64,000 nucleotides of DNA from JAJEFO01 sp965214325 (GTDB lineage Bacteria > Pseudomonadota > Alphaproteobacteria > Rhodobacterales > Rhodobacteraceae): NCBI GenBank assembly GCA_965214325.1, contig CBDCBG010000006.1, forward strand, positions 1,984,001 through 2,048,000. The letters are read 5' to 3'. Of the stretch, positions 52,780-61,251 are shown piece after piece. A model generated the notes under the pieces. It was not told the DNA's origin, made no database searches, and saw only the letters and a program-made list of their open reading frames with translations. A program made the translations under genes and the position numbers. Each line of letters starts with the position of its first letter. Positions within the stretch are counted from its first letter, which is position 1.

Positions 52780-53177
52780 GGGAGCGTGCCCGAACCGCGG
52801 ATCGCGTCGACCTCGATCTCCACCCGCGCGTCGGGAACGGCGAGCGGCGAGCAAACCGTGGTGTTTGCCGGGCGGGCAAATCCGATGCGGTCCCTCAGGA
52901 CGGCCGCGATCGTCGCCACGTCATCCGGGTCCGGCACAAAGGCACGCACCCGCACAGTGTCGTGCAGGCCGGAGCCTGCCTCGACCAGTGCAGTCTCGAT
53001 GGTGTCGAGCGCAGTGACCGCCTGCGCCTCTGCCCCCTCGGCCATCTCGCCGGTCGCGAAATCGACGCCAACGGTGCCCGAAACGAAGATCCGGTCGTCC
53101 ACCACCACGGCACGGGCATACCCGGCCATCTCTTCATAGACCGACCCGCTGAACACATGGCTGCGCTTGCCGGCCAT
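52776..53177 (-). CDS. RidA/YjgF-family protein
   Basis: 133 aa starting MAGKRSHVFSGSVYEEMAGY. Typical family text: ARAVVVDDRIFVSGTVGVDF, ALDTIETALVEAGSGLHDTV, RVRAFVPDPDDVATIAAVLR and RPANTTVCSPLAVPDARVEI then EVDAI, with the conserved Arg and Glu near the C-terminus. Members deaminate enamine/imine intermediates. First gene of the ridA-SRPBCC-AKR::RidA set, about 20 bp after a terminator that ends the liv operon. A second RidA domain sits two genes downstream in the fusion. Confidence 0.85.
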   Translation of the reverse strand: MAGKRSHVFSGSVYEEMAGYARAVVVDDRIFVSGTVGVDFATGEMAEGAEAQAVTALDTIETALVEAGSGLHDTVRVRAFVPDPDDVATIAAVLRDRIGFARPANTTVCSPLAVPDARVEIEVDAIRGSGTLP

Positions 53178-53195
53178 CGCGCCCTCCCAATGAAG

Positions 53196-53220
53196 GAAAA
53201 GGGGGCGCCGCGACGCCCCC
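53196..53220 (-). terminator. Rho-independent terminator of the liv operon
   Basis: On the minus strand a GC stem, GGGGGCG with CGCCCCC (53201-53220), is followed by TTTT. It lies 17 bp after the livK stop codon and 19 bp before the RidA start. It should end or strongly reduce transcription between the two gene sets. Confidence 0.8.
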
Positions 53221-53236
53221 GAATCTTGCCAGCTGA

Positions 53237-54499
53237 CTATTCGTCGAGCATCTTGATCAACTCGGCAACCTCCGCAGTGCTCATGTAACCGGTCTCGACA
53301 TTCTCGTCGCCGTCGAGCTTCCACGTCATCTTCGGTGCCTGCACATCGCCGTTCTCGTCGAATGCCAAGGCGCCGGTGGCCCCGACGTAACGGATCGTCT
53401 TGCCTTCGGCCAGGAGCGACTTGGCGCGCGCGATGCCTTCCGGGCCGGGATAGACCTCGATCCCCCCGGGAGAAGTGACTTGGCGGATATTGTCGCGGAT
53501 ATTGTCGCCGGTGATGTCGCCGGAAGCTTCCATCGCCAGGAGAACCACGGTCACCGCGTCATAGACTGAATGCAGGCCAGGACCGTTCGGCGGGCTGTCG
53601 AACCGCGCCTCGAACATCTCGTTGAAAGTGTCGACCGAGGGCAGGCGCGGCTGGGCGCTGTCGTATCCCTGCAGGTTCTGCAGGAATTGCGAGCCCACGG
53701 CCTGAAAGTAGTCGTCCGACCGCAGCGAGTTGTTCACGATCAGGTTGTCGGTGCCGCCAAGGGCCAGCCATTCGCGGGTGATCGTGGAGCCGTCCACCGG
53801 GAAGGCCACGAGATAGAGCGAATCCGGATTGCCCTCCAACGCCTTGGTGACCTCCGCGCGGTAGCTTTGCTGGCTCTCGTTATAGGCCACCATCGAGGTG
53901 ATCGAACCACCAAGCCTGGCGATGTCCTGTTCGAACCGTCTGGCCAGCCCGACGCCGAAGTCGGTGTTGACGTAGATGACCGCGGTGTTCTTGAATCCGC
54001 TGTCGACGGTCAGCTTTGCACCAATGGCGGACTGGCTGCGATTGGTGGCGTAGGTGCGGAACCAGTAACCCTCTGTCTTGCCCTCTTCGGCGAGCGCCGT
54101 GAAGCTCTCCGACGACGAGCAGCAGGAAACCTGCACGACCTTGGACGGCACGGCGACCGACGTCAGGACCGGCAGGCTGACGCCCGAGGACACGGCGCCG
54201 ATCAGAGCCTGCACGCCGTCGAGGTCGACGAGGCTCTTCGCGGCGTCCACGCCAACGGCCGACTGGCCCTGCGTGTCGCGCAGCACGTATTCCACCGGGC
54301 AGCCCAGGACGCCGCCGGCCTCGTTGAATTGCTCGACCGCAAAGAGGCCGGTTTCGGCGATACGCTCGCCGACCTGGCCCATCGGGCCGCTGACCGGCAG
54401 GATTGCGCCGAGCTTGACCGGGCAGTCCACGGCGTGGGAGGCAGAGCCAATCCCAATGAATGCGGCGGCAATGGCCGCCAATCCGAACTTGTGCAACAT
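53237..54499 (-). CDS. livK: Branched-chain amino-acid-type ABC transporter substrate-binding protein
   Basis: 420-aa periplasmic binding protein. ATG 54499 has GGAGGTGCGC just upstream. The signal peptide MLHKFGLAAIAAAFIGIGSA is cut near SHA-VD. Mature text: CPVKLGAILPVSGPMGQVGE, GCPVEYVLRDTQGQSAVGVD, IGAVSSGVSLPVLTSVAVPS, VVQVSCCSSSESFTAL, FRTYATNRSQ and AVIYVNTDFGVGLARRFEQD, as in LivK/Leu-Ile-Val binding proteins. The unusual CCSSS stretch lies where ligand contacts usually occur, which may reflect a non-standard ligand. Last gene of the liv operon, before a terminator. Confidence 0.9.
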   Translation of the reverse strand: MLHKFGLAAIAAAFIGIGSASHAVDCPVKLGAILPVSGPMGQVGERIAETGLFAVEQFNEAGGVLGCPVEYVLRDTQGQSAVGVDAAKSLVDLDGVQALIGAVSSGVSLPVLTSVAVPSKVVQVSCCSSSESFTALAEEGKTEGYWFRTYATNRSQSAIGAKLTVDSGFKNTAVIYVNTDFGVGLARRFEQDIARLGGSITSMVAYNESQQSYRAEVTKALEGNPDSLYLVAFPVDGSTITREWLALGGTDNLIVNNSLRSDDYFQAVGSQFLQNLQGYDSAQPRLPSVDTFNEMFEARFDSPPNGPGLHSVYDAVTVVLLAMEASGDITGDNIRDNIRQVTSPGGIEVYPGPEGIARAKSLLAEGKTIRYVGATGALAFDENGDVQAPKMTWKLDGDENVETGYMSTAEVAELIKMLDE

Positions 54500-54612
54500 G
54501 CGCACCTCCATGTGTATGAGCCGGGCCTTGGCACCGGCGCGATGTGCCGTCTCTGGCAGCATTCATTCTTGGAGTCTCCGATCAAACCCCGTCTTTGCGG
54601 CATTGTCCACCA

Positions 54613-55560
54613 CTACGACCTTGCGTGGCGCGAAACGTGCAGCTCCTCCCCGATCAGGCCGCGCGGGCGGATCAGCAGCATGACGACCAGGATCAGCCCG
54701 ATCAATACGGCTTGCATTGCGCCGCCCTGGGCCTGGATCCCGGACGGAACCACGCGCGATATGAAGAAGCCGCTCATGGTCCAGACACCCCAGACGATCA
54801 GTGCGCCCAGAAGCGCCCCGCGATTGTTGGCGCTGCCGCCGACGATCAGCATGGTCCAGATCTGAAACGTCAGGATCGGCAGGAAATCCCAAGGGCTCAC
54901 GTAACCGATGAAAGAGACGTAGAGAGCGCCGGAGAGCCCCATGATCATGCAACCGAGAACAAACGCCTCAAGGCGTACCCGTTCCGGCGACTTGCCCAGG
55001 CTGGCGGCGGCGACGTCATCCTCCCGGATCGCCTTCAGCATCCGGCCCCACGGCGATTTCACGATCCGCTCCAGGGCGGCGAATGTCAGCCCGACAACGA
55101 CCAGAACCACGAGCAGGTAAAGTGCGTTCTGTGCAAGCGGCCCGCCGGCCCAGAGCTTGGACGGGTTCGGAATGCCAATCAGGCCGAGCGTGCCGCCGGT
55201 CAGGTACTCCCAGTTCAGGCAGACGAGTTGAATGGTCACCGCGATCCCGAAGGTGGCGACGGCGAGGTATTCGTGCCTGAGTCGCAACGTGGCGAGACCG
55301 ACGACGACAGCACCCAAACCGGAAGCGATCATCGCGCCGATCAACCCCACGACGAAGGGCAGTTCGAATCCGCCGAATACCGCGTCCCGTGCCGGGCCGG
55401 TCAGGATTGCCATCGTATATGCGCCGATCGCGGTGAAACCGGCGACGCCGGCGTTGAAGAGCCCGGTGAAGCCCCATTGCAGGTTGAGTCCGAGCACGGC
55501 GATGCCGAAGATCAACGACAGGATCAGGAAGAACACGATGTAGGAGACCAGCCCGATCAT
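54613..55560 (-). CDS. livM: Branched-chain amino-acid-type ABC permease LivM
   Basis: 315-aa permease with about eight to nine hydrophobic segments. ATG 55560 overlaps the livH stop (ATGA). Signature regions: LQWGFTGLFNAGVAGFTAIG, LRLRHEYLAVATFGIAVTIQ, GRMLKAIREDDVAAASLGKS (the ATPase-contact loop) and QIWTMLIVGGSANNRGALLG. The end RPRGLIGEELHVSRHARS is typical. 113 bp separate it from livK. Complete. Confidence 0.92.
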   Translation of the reverse strand: MIGLVSYIVFFLILSLIFGIAVLGLNLQWGFTGLFNAGVAGFTAIGAYTMAILTGPARDAVFGGFELPFVVGLIGAMIASGLGAVVVGLATLRLRHEYLAVATFGIAVTIQLVCLNWEYLTGGTLGLIGIPNPSKLWAGGPLAQNALYLLVVLVVVGLTFAALERIVKSPWGRMLKAIREDDVAAASLGKSPERVRLEAFVLGCMIMGLSGALYVSFIGYVSPWDFLPILTFQIWTMLIVGGSANNRGALLGALIVWGVWTMSGFFISRVVPSGIQAQGGAMQAVLIGLILVVMLLIRPRGLIGEELHVSRHARS

Positions 55561-56468
55561 CTGGAACGCTCTCCGAAAATGCCCTCGGGCCGGAAATAGA
55601 GGATCGCGAGGATCAGAAGGAACGGAACCGCGGGCTTGTACGTCGTGGGGATGATCATCACCGATAGGTTTTCCGAAAGACCCACGATCAGCCCGCCAAG
55701 CACCGCGCCGTACAGGCTGCCCGTGCCGCCAAGGATCGCGGCAGCGAAAAGCGGCAGTATCAGGCTGAATCCAAGCTCCGGCCGCAGTTGCACGGTCATG
55801 CCGTAAAGCACTCCGCCGATCGCCGCGCCGGAAGCGCCGATCACCCAGACCCAGGTAATGATCCGATCGACATTGACGCCGCTTGCCCGGGCGAGGTCGG
55901 GGCTTTCGGCAACGCCGCGCATGGCGATGCCGGTGCGCGAGCGGGTCATGAAGAGATGCAGCGCGATGACCACGACCACGGTCAGGCCCAGCAGGAAGAC
56001 CTGATCGGGCAGGACGCGGACGTTGCCGGGCAGAAGGACGGCGAACTGAAGCTCCCTGGAGTAGTAGATCGGATCGGATCCCCAGATCAGCACCACCATG
56101 TGCCGCAGGATCAACGCCACGCCGAAGCTGGCAAAGACCATGGTCATATGCCCCGCAGTGCGGCTGAGCCGCTCGAAAACGAAGCGATGCAGCAGGAGCG
56201 CGATGATCGAGGTGGCGACACAGGCGCAGAGCATCGCCAGCAAAAGGCCCGGCCCGAAGGAGAACGGACCGATTGTCTGGTCGAAGAAGCCGCCGAAACT
56301 GGAAAAGAACGCCAAGAACACAAGTGCGCTGTAGGCGCCCCACGTGAGCAATTCGGAATGCGAGAAATTGGAAAATCGCAGCATCTTCATCGTGAAACTC
56401 AGGCCAATCGCTCCCAGCCCCACGACAGCGCCGCTCAGAATGCCGTCCGCGATATGCTGCAGGATCAT
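55557..56468 (-). CDS. livH: Branched-chain amino-acid-type ABC permease LivH
   Basis: 303-aa permease with about eight hydrophobic segments. Typical text: GAVVGLGAIGLSFTMKMLRF, FSNFSHSELLTWGAY, GHMTMVFASFGVALILRHMV, the ATPase-contact loop GIAMRGVAESPDLARASGVN and FAAAILGGTGSLYGAVLGGL, ending FRPEGIFGERSR. ATG 56468 overlaps the livF stop (ATGA) and its own stop overlaps livM. Complete. Confidence 0.92.
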   Translation of the reverse strand: MILQHIADGILSGAVVGLGAIGLSFTMKMLRFSNFSHSELLTWGAYSALVFLAFFSSFGGFFDQTIGPFSFGPGLLLAMLCACVATSIIALLLHRFVFERLSRTAGHMTMVFASFGVALILRHMVVLIWGSDPIYYSRELQFAVLLPGNVRVLPDQVFLLGLTVVVVIALHLFMTRSRTGIAMRGVAESPDLARASGVNVDRIITWVWVIGASGAAIGGVLYGMTVQLRPELGFSLILPLFAAAILGGTGSLYGAVLGGLIVGLSENLSVMIIPTTYKPAVPFLLILAILYFRPEGIFGERSR

Positions 56469-57217
56469 CCTGCGCCCTCCGTGCTTGCCGCTTCGCGCCT
56501 GAATCCGAGAAATATCTCGCCGATCCCTTCATCGGCGAGCAGGTCGGCAGCCGGACCCTCGATCCGGTTCTGCCCCTCGGCCAGAACATAGCCCCGGTCC
56601 GACACGCGCAACGCCGCCTTGGCGCTCTGCTCGACCATCAGCACTGCGGCCCCATCCTCGGCAAGGGCGCGCACCACGTCGAAGAGCTCGCCTGCAGCCA
56701 TCGGCGAGAGGCTCGCGGTCGGCTCGTCCAGGAGCATCAGCCTCGGCTTGGGCAACAGCGCGCGGGCGACGGCGAGGATCTGCCTCTGGCCGCCGGAAAG
56801 CGCGCCTGCCTTGTCTCCCATCCTGTCCTTCAGAATCGGATAGACGGCGCTGATCTCCTCGATCCGTCCCAGCGCATCGGCCCTGGCCAGCGGCGCACCG
56901 CCCATCACGAGGTTCTCGCGAACGGTCAATGTCGCAAAGACATTCCCGGTCTGGGGCACATAGCCCACGCCCTCGGCGGCCAGCTTGTGCGCAGCAACGC
57001 CGGTGATGTCGCGCCCGTCAAGCCGAACATTGCCGGCCGACACTCGCACCAGCCCCGCGACCGCCTTGACCAGAGTCGACTTCCCGGCGCCGTTCGGACC
57101 GATGATCGACACGACTTCGCCCGCATCAACATGGATGGAAACCCCGTGCAGGATCGGCAGATCGGACACATATCCGGCGATCACGTCCTGAGCCTCCAGC
57201 ACATGCGGCGCACTCAC
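56465..57217 (-). CDS. livF: Branched-chain amino-acid-type ABC ATPase LivF
   Basis: 250-aa ATPase. Walker A IIGPNGAGKSTLVKAVAGLV, Q-loop YVPQTGNVFATLTVRENLVM, signature LSGGQRQILAVARALLPKPR, Walker B LMLLDEPTASLSP and H-loop-type VLMVEQSAKAALRVSDRGYV, all in LivF style. ATG 57217 overlaps the livG stop (ATGA) and its own stop overlaps livH. Complete. Confidence 0.94.
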   Translation of the reverse strand: MSAPHVLEAQDVIAGYVSDLPILHGVSIHVDAGEVVSIIGPNGAGKSTLVKAVAGLVRVSAGNVRLDGRDITGVAAHKLAAEGVGYVPQTGNVFATLTVRENLVMGGAPLARADALGRIEEISAVYPILKDRMGDKAGALSGGQRQILAVARALLPKPRLMLLDEPTASLSPMAAGELFDVVRALAEDGAAVLMVEQSAKAALRVSDRGYVLAEGQNRIEGPAADLLADEGIGEIFLGFRREAASTEGAG

Positions 57218-57984
57218 GGCAGATCCCCCAGGTAGGCGTCCAGCACGGCAGGGTCGCGACGAGCGCCCGCGGCATCGCCTTCGTAGAGCAACCGTCCCTG
57301 CGCCATCACGAAGATCGGATCACAGATCGACATGACCACGTCCATGTTGTGCTCGATTATCAGGAAGGTGTAGCCACGCTTGTTCAGCGCCTTGATCTGG
57401 TCGACCAGAGTCAACATCAACGACGGGTTCACGCCGGCCGCGGGCTCGTCAAGCAGGATGATCTTCGGATCGGCCATCAGGACGCGCGCAAGCTCCAGCA
57501 GTTTCAGCTGCCCGCCAGACAATGTGCTGGCCTGATCGTTGCGCACGCGCGTCAGTCGGCAGAAATCGATGATCTCGTCCGCCCGCGCACGAGCCGCGCG
57601 TTCTTCCCGCGCCACCGTTCCGGGCCGCAGCCAGTTGTTCCAGAACCGCTCGCCCGACTGTCCGAGCGGAACCAGCATGACGTTCTCCAGAACTGACATT
57701 TCGGGAAACGGACGCGGGATCTGGAACGTTCGAGACAGGCCCTCCGCGAAAATCCGGTGCGGCGGGCGGTTCTGGATCGGCACCGCATCCAGCAACACCT
57801 CGCCGGCATCCGGCCTCATCAGGCCGGCCATGGTGTTGAAGAGCGTCGTCTTTCCGGCGCCGTTCGGCCCGATCAGCCCGCCGATCACGCCGCGCGGCAG
57901 GTCGAGAGAGATCGCGTCAACCGCAGCGAAACCGCCAAATCGCTTGGTGACGCCGCGGAGCTGCAGAAGCGTGCCTGCGGCCAC
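57214..57984 (-). CDS. livG: Branched-chain amino-acid-type ABC ATPase LivG
   Basis: 256-aa ATPase. Walker A LIGPNGAGKTTLFNTMAGLM, DAVPIQNRPPHRIFAEGLSR, TFQIPRPFPEMSVLENVMLV (Q-loop), signature STLSGGQLKLLELARVLMAD, Walker B IILLDEPAAGVNPSLM and H-loop FLIIEHNMDVVMSICDPIFV. The C-terminal DPAVLDAYLGD is the LivG hallmark. It starts 2 bp after the stop of the aldo/keto reductase gene, so that enzyme is cotranscribed with the transporter. Complete. Confidence 0.94.
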   Translation of the reverse strand: MAAGTLLQLRGVTKRFGGFAAVDAISLDLPRGVIGGLIGPNGAGKTTLFNTMAGLMRPDAGEVLLDAVPIQNRPPHRIFAEGLSRTFQIPRPFPEMSVLENVMLVPLGQSGERFWNNWLRPGTVAREERAARARADEIIDFCRLTRVRNDQASTLSGGQLKLLELARVLMADPKIILLDEPAAGVNPSLMLTLVDQIKALNKRGYTFLIIEHNMDVVMSICDPIFVMAQGRLLYEGDAAGARRDPAVLDAYLGDLP

Positions 57985-57986
57985 GG

Positions 57987-59117
57987 TCAGACGGCCTCGT
58001 CCAGAAGGGCGACTCCGGCCAGCCGGTCGTCGCCCTTGTTGAGATTGTATTTCATGATCCGTCCGTGCCGCCCTGCGACGTCACGTTCCAGCCCGTAGAC
58101 CGGACCCCGCGGCCCGGCCGAACGACCTCTGACCGCCTCGATCTCGCGGCGATCCTGCGCCGTCAATTCGATCTCGAAGGCGCGCAGGGTCCGCGTCAGC
58201 TGGTTGGCATAGCGCGCACCGACGATTGTCGCCGCGACGTCAGGACTGTCCAGCGTGGCGCGGAGCGCGATTGCGGAGATGTCGGAACCATGCCGGTCGG
58301 CCACGGCGCGCAGCACCGCCAGCAGGTCCTGAAACAGTGTCCAGCCGCCGAACTCCTCGATGATCAGGCGGTACTTGACCAGGCTGCGGTTCTCGAATTC
58401 GAGCCCGGGATCGGGCTTGCCGAGCCAGGCATCGGTCAAGAACCCGCCGGCCAGGACGCCATAGGCGAATAGGTTCACTCCCCTGCTTTCCGCGAGCGCG
58501 GCGAAGTCTCCCGAGGCGCGGCGATCGAGCAGGGAGAATTGCACTTGGGCCGACGCGATATCGGTCGCGTCGCACAGCTCCGCCATATGCCCGGCGTCGA
58601 AATTGGTCACCCCGATCAATTCGATCTTGCCCTTGTCGCGCAGGGTGCCGAGGTGCCCGACGGCTTCGACGTGGCCGGGCACAGCATAGTCCCACCAATG
58701 GAACTGCACCAGATCCAGGCGATCCATCCCCAGCCGCATCAGCGAGCGGTCGATCCCCGTCTCGACATCACCGAGCGCGAGCGTCGCCAGGCTGTCCCGA
58801 TCAGGCACGCATTTGGTGTGGACCTTGATGCGGTCCAGCGCATCCCGCCCACGGGCCCGGACGAGTTCGGCGCGGAACCGGCCGACCTTTTCCTCGACGC
58901 CGGCATAGATGTCGGCGCAATCGAATGTGGTGACTCCGGCATCGACGAAACGGACCATGTCGGCAATTGCCTGATCCGCGTTCACCGCACCATGGTCGCC
59001 GGAAAGCTGCCAGCCGCCCTTGATGATCCTCGAAACCGAATAGGCGGGCCGAACAGCGACTCTGGGGACGTCCGTCACGCGACCCGGCCTTGCGCCGTTT
59101 CCCTCATCGCCTCCCAT
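57987..59117 (-). CDS. Aldo/keto reductase leading the liv operon
   Basis: 376 aa from ATG 59117; a GTG 13 codons later (VTDVPRVAVRPAYSVSRIIK) is an alternative start. AKR landmarks: SRIIKGGWQLSGDHG, VTTFDCADIYAGVEEKVGRF (Asp, Tyr), RIKVHTKCVPDRDSL (Lys), LDLVQFHWWDYAVPGH, ELIGVTNFDAGHMAELCDAT and AYGVLAGGFLTDAWLGKPDP. It is clearly a paralogue of the AKR half of the fusion at 50907 (shared QFHWW, GVTNFDA, GGFL..WLG, KYR..IE..GGW), but without the RidA domain. Probably reduces or oxidises an intermediate of the compound imported by Liv. Confidence 0.9.
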   Translation of the reverse strand: MGGDEGNGARPGRVTDVPRVAVRPAYSVSRIIKGGWQLSGDHGAVNADQAIADMVRFVDAGVTTFDCADIYAGVEEKVGRFRAELVRARGRDALDRIKVHTKCVPDRDSLATLALGDVETGIDRSLMRLGMDRLDLVQFHWWDYAVPGHVEAVGHLGTLRDKGKIELIGVTNFDAGHMAELCDATDIASAQVQFSLLDRRASGDFAALAESRGVNLFAYGVLAGGFLTDAWLGKPDPGLEFENRSLVKYRLIIEEFGGWTLFQDLLAVLRAVADRHGSDISAIALRATLDSPDVAATIVGARYANQLTRTLRAFEIELTAQDRREIEAVRGRSAGPRGPVYGLERDVAGRHGRIMKYNLNKGDDRLAGVALLDEAV

Positions 59118-59244
59118 ATCCCGGTCCCGCTGCTTTCCGTCAGCAAACCTATAGACGACTCGAAGCGATTGAGAAGGGACTATTTCGCAATCGCGAAGAT
59201 GGACCGCGGCCGGGCCTTCGACTAACCTGCCCTGTGACGCCCTC
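59118..59244. other. Divergent promoter region, liv operon / PLP-cyclase gene
   Basis: 127 bp between the aldo/keto reductase start (minus) and the fusion-gene start (plus). It must carry both promoters and possibly a shared operator. No clear palindrome found. Confidence 0.45.
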
Positions 59245-61245
59245 ATGCGGAACCGCAAAATGCTCACCAACACCAAGCACGCCGGGTATTTTCTTTACCA
59301 CTCGATTGGAATGTATCCGGGCAAGGAGCAGGAACTTGCCGAGGCCGCCGCCGAATTCGCCGAGGTCTGGGCCGCGCCGAACGACAAGCAATGGGGCTAT
59401 GTGCTGCTGCGTCGGCAGGACTTCATCGACTACTGGCGACGCATCATTAACGTCCCCAAGGGCTCGACGACCACCTGCGAGAGCGTGACCGAGGGCATGC
59501 ACAAGCTGGTGCGGTCGCTGCCCGAGCGAATGCTGCGCGGCAAACGCGTGCTGGTGGCCGAGGACTGCTTCCCCTCGATCCATTTCCTGCTGGCGGGCCT
59601 GGCGCCGAAAATGGGCTTCACGCTCGACACTGTGCCGCTGAGCGAGGGCAAGGCCTGGGTCGAGGCGGAGGACTTCGCCGCCCGCTGGGGACGCGACGTC
59701 GGGCTGGCGCTTCTCACCTGGGTCACCTCTACCGCCTCGTCACGGATCGATCCGGCGCCGCTGGCGGCGCATGGTCGGGAGATGGGCAGCATGATCGGTG
59801 TCGACATCACCCAGGCCGCGGGGCTCATTCCATTTGACGCGATGAATCCCAAGGTCGACTTCGTCGTCTCGACCAGCCTGAAATGGATGTGTGGCACGCC
59901 CGGCGCCGGCATCCTCTATGTCGACAAGTCGCTGGCACTGGAACTGGAGCCCGACGGCCGCGGCTGGTTTTCGCAGAACAACCCGTTTTCCTGGGATATC
60001 AACAAGTTCGAATACGCCCCCGACATCCGCCGCTTCGACGGCGGCACGCCGGGGTCAATGGCGGCGATCGCCTCGCTGCCCGCCCTCAAATGGCACGCAG
60101 GCCAGGACCACGCCGAAATGGCGACCTGGAACCGGCGCCTCGTCGACAGGATCATCGCGCGAGCCGATGAACTCGACCTGCCACTGCATTCGCCGCGTGC
60201 GGCCCGCAAGCGCGGCGGCTCGGTCATGCTCCGCTTTCCGAGCAAGCCGGAGGCTGCCGCCGTGGTCGGCGCGCTCGGGGTCGAAGGCTATTCGGTGGAC
60301 TTCCGTGGACCGCTCGTCCGTCTTTCGCCGGGCAACATGACCGCGGCCGAGACCATCGACACCGTCTTCGACATCACCGAAACGGTCCTGACCCGACGAA
60401 AGTGCCGCTTTGCCGCGACAGGCCCGCAGACAGGAGCCAACATGAACCCCGCAGATCTCTTGGGCCAGCTCGGCGCAATGCTGATGTCCGGCCAGGTGAG
60501 AATCGTCGACTGCACCGCCACCCTCGGTCCCGAGACGCCGATCCTGCGTCTTCCGAAGGACTTTGCCAAGAACACGCCCAGGGTCGAAATCCACAAGATC
60601 AGCGAATATGATGCCGACGGGCCGTTCTTCGCCTGGAACTGGATGGTGCTGGGCGAGCATTCCGGCACCCATTTCGACGCGCCGCACCACTGGATCTCCG
60701 GCAAGGATTTCGAGGACGGCTATACCGACACGCTGGACGTGCAACGCCTTGTTGCGCCGGTCAACGTGATCGACTGCTCCAAGGAGGCCGCCAAGGACCC
60801 CGACTTTCTGCTCACTGCCGAGCATGTAGGGGCCTGGGAGGCGGAGCACGGAGAAATCAATCCGGGCGAATGGGTGGTGATGCGCACGGACTGGGACAAG
60901 CGGTCCCATGACGAGGAGCTCTTCCTGAATGAGGATCCCGATCCGCATGAAGACGGATCGCACAGCCCCGGCCCGACGACGGAATGCATCGACTACCTGC
61001 TTTCCAAGGGCATCGTCGGATGGGGTGCGCAGTGCATCGGCACCGATGCCGGCATGGCGGGCAAGTTCTCGCCCCCTTATCCGGCGCATAACTTCCTGCA
61101 CCGCGACAACTGTTTCGGCCTCGCCTCGCTCGCGAATCTCGACCGGTTGCCACCCAAGGGCGCAATCCTGATGGCAGCGCCACTGAAGATCGGACACGGC
61201 ACCGGCTCGCCCATCCGCGCCTTGGCGCTCGTTCCGCAGGTCTGA
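59245..61245 (+). CDS. Fused kynureninase-like PLP enzyme and cyclase/formamidase-like domain
   Basis: One 666-codon frame. Residues 1 to about 395 are a class-V aminotransferase/kynureninase-like fold: GIGVD-type Asp187 (GSMIGVDITQAAGLIPFD), PLP Lys213 (FVVSTSLKWMCGTPGAGILY), RRFDGGTPGSMAAIASLPAL and VRLSPGNMTAAETID. From Met400 a cyclase-family domain follows: IVDCTATLGPETPILRLPKD, the metal motif GEHSGTHFDAPHHW (residues about 470-483), EWVVMRTDWDKRSHDEELFL, SKGIVGWGAQCIGTDAG and HNFLHRDNCFGLASLANLDR. The family includes kynurenine formamidase KynB. AGGAG sits 5 bases before ATG 60442 at the junction, so the second domain may also be made alone. Suggested role: C-C or C-N cleavage plus amide/ring hydrolysis on an aromatic amino-acid-like compound; inferred. 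Confidence 0.85.
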   Translation: MRNRKMLTNTKHAGYFLYHSIGMYPGKEQELAEAAAEFAEVWAAPNDKQWGYVLLRRQDFIDYWRRIINVPKGSTTTCESVTEGMHKLVRSLPERMLRGKRVLVAEDCFPSIHFLLAGLAPKMGFTLDTVPLSEGKAWVEAEDFAARWGRDVGLALLTWVTSTASSRIDPAPLAAHGREMGSMIGVDITQAAGLIPFDAMNPKVDFVVSTSLKWMCGTPGAGILYVDKSLALELEPDGRGWFSQNNPFSWDINKFEYAPDIRRFDGGTPGSMAAIASLPALKWHAGQDHAEMATWNRRLVDRIIARADELDLPLHSPRAARKRGGSVMLRFPSKPEAAAVVGALGVEGYSVDFRGPLVRLSPGNMTAAETIDTVFDITETVLTRRKCRFAATGPQTGANMNPADLLGQLGAMLMSGQVRIVDCTATLGPETPILRLPKDFAKNTPRVEIHKISEYDADGPFFAWNWMVLGEHSGTHFDAPHHWISGKDFEDGYTDTLDVQRLVAPVNVIDCSKEAAKDPDFLLTAEHVGAWEAEHGEINPGEWVVMRTDWDKRSHDEELFLNEDPDPHEDGSHSPGPTTECIDYLLSKGIVGWGAQCIGTDAGMAGKFSPPYPAHNFLHRDNCFGLASLANLDRLPPKGAILMAAPLKIGHGTGSPIRALALVPQV

Positions 61246-61251
61246 CGGCGC

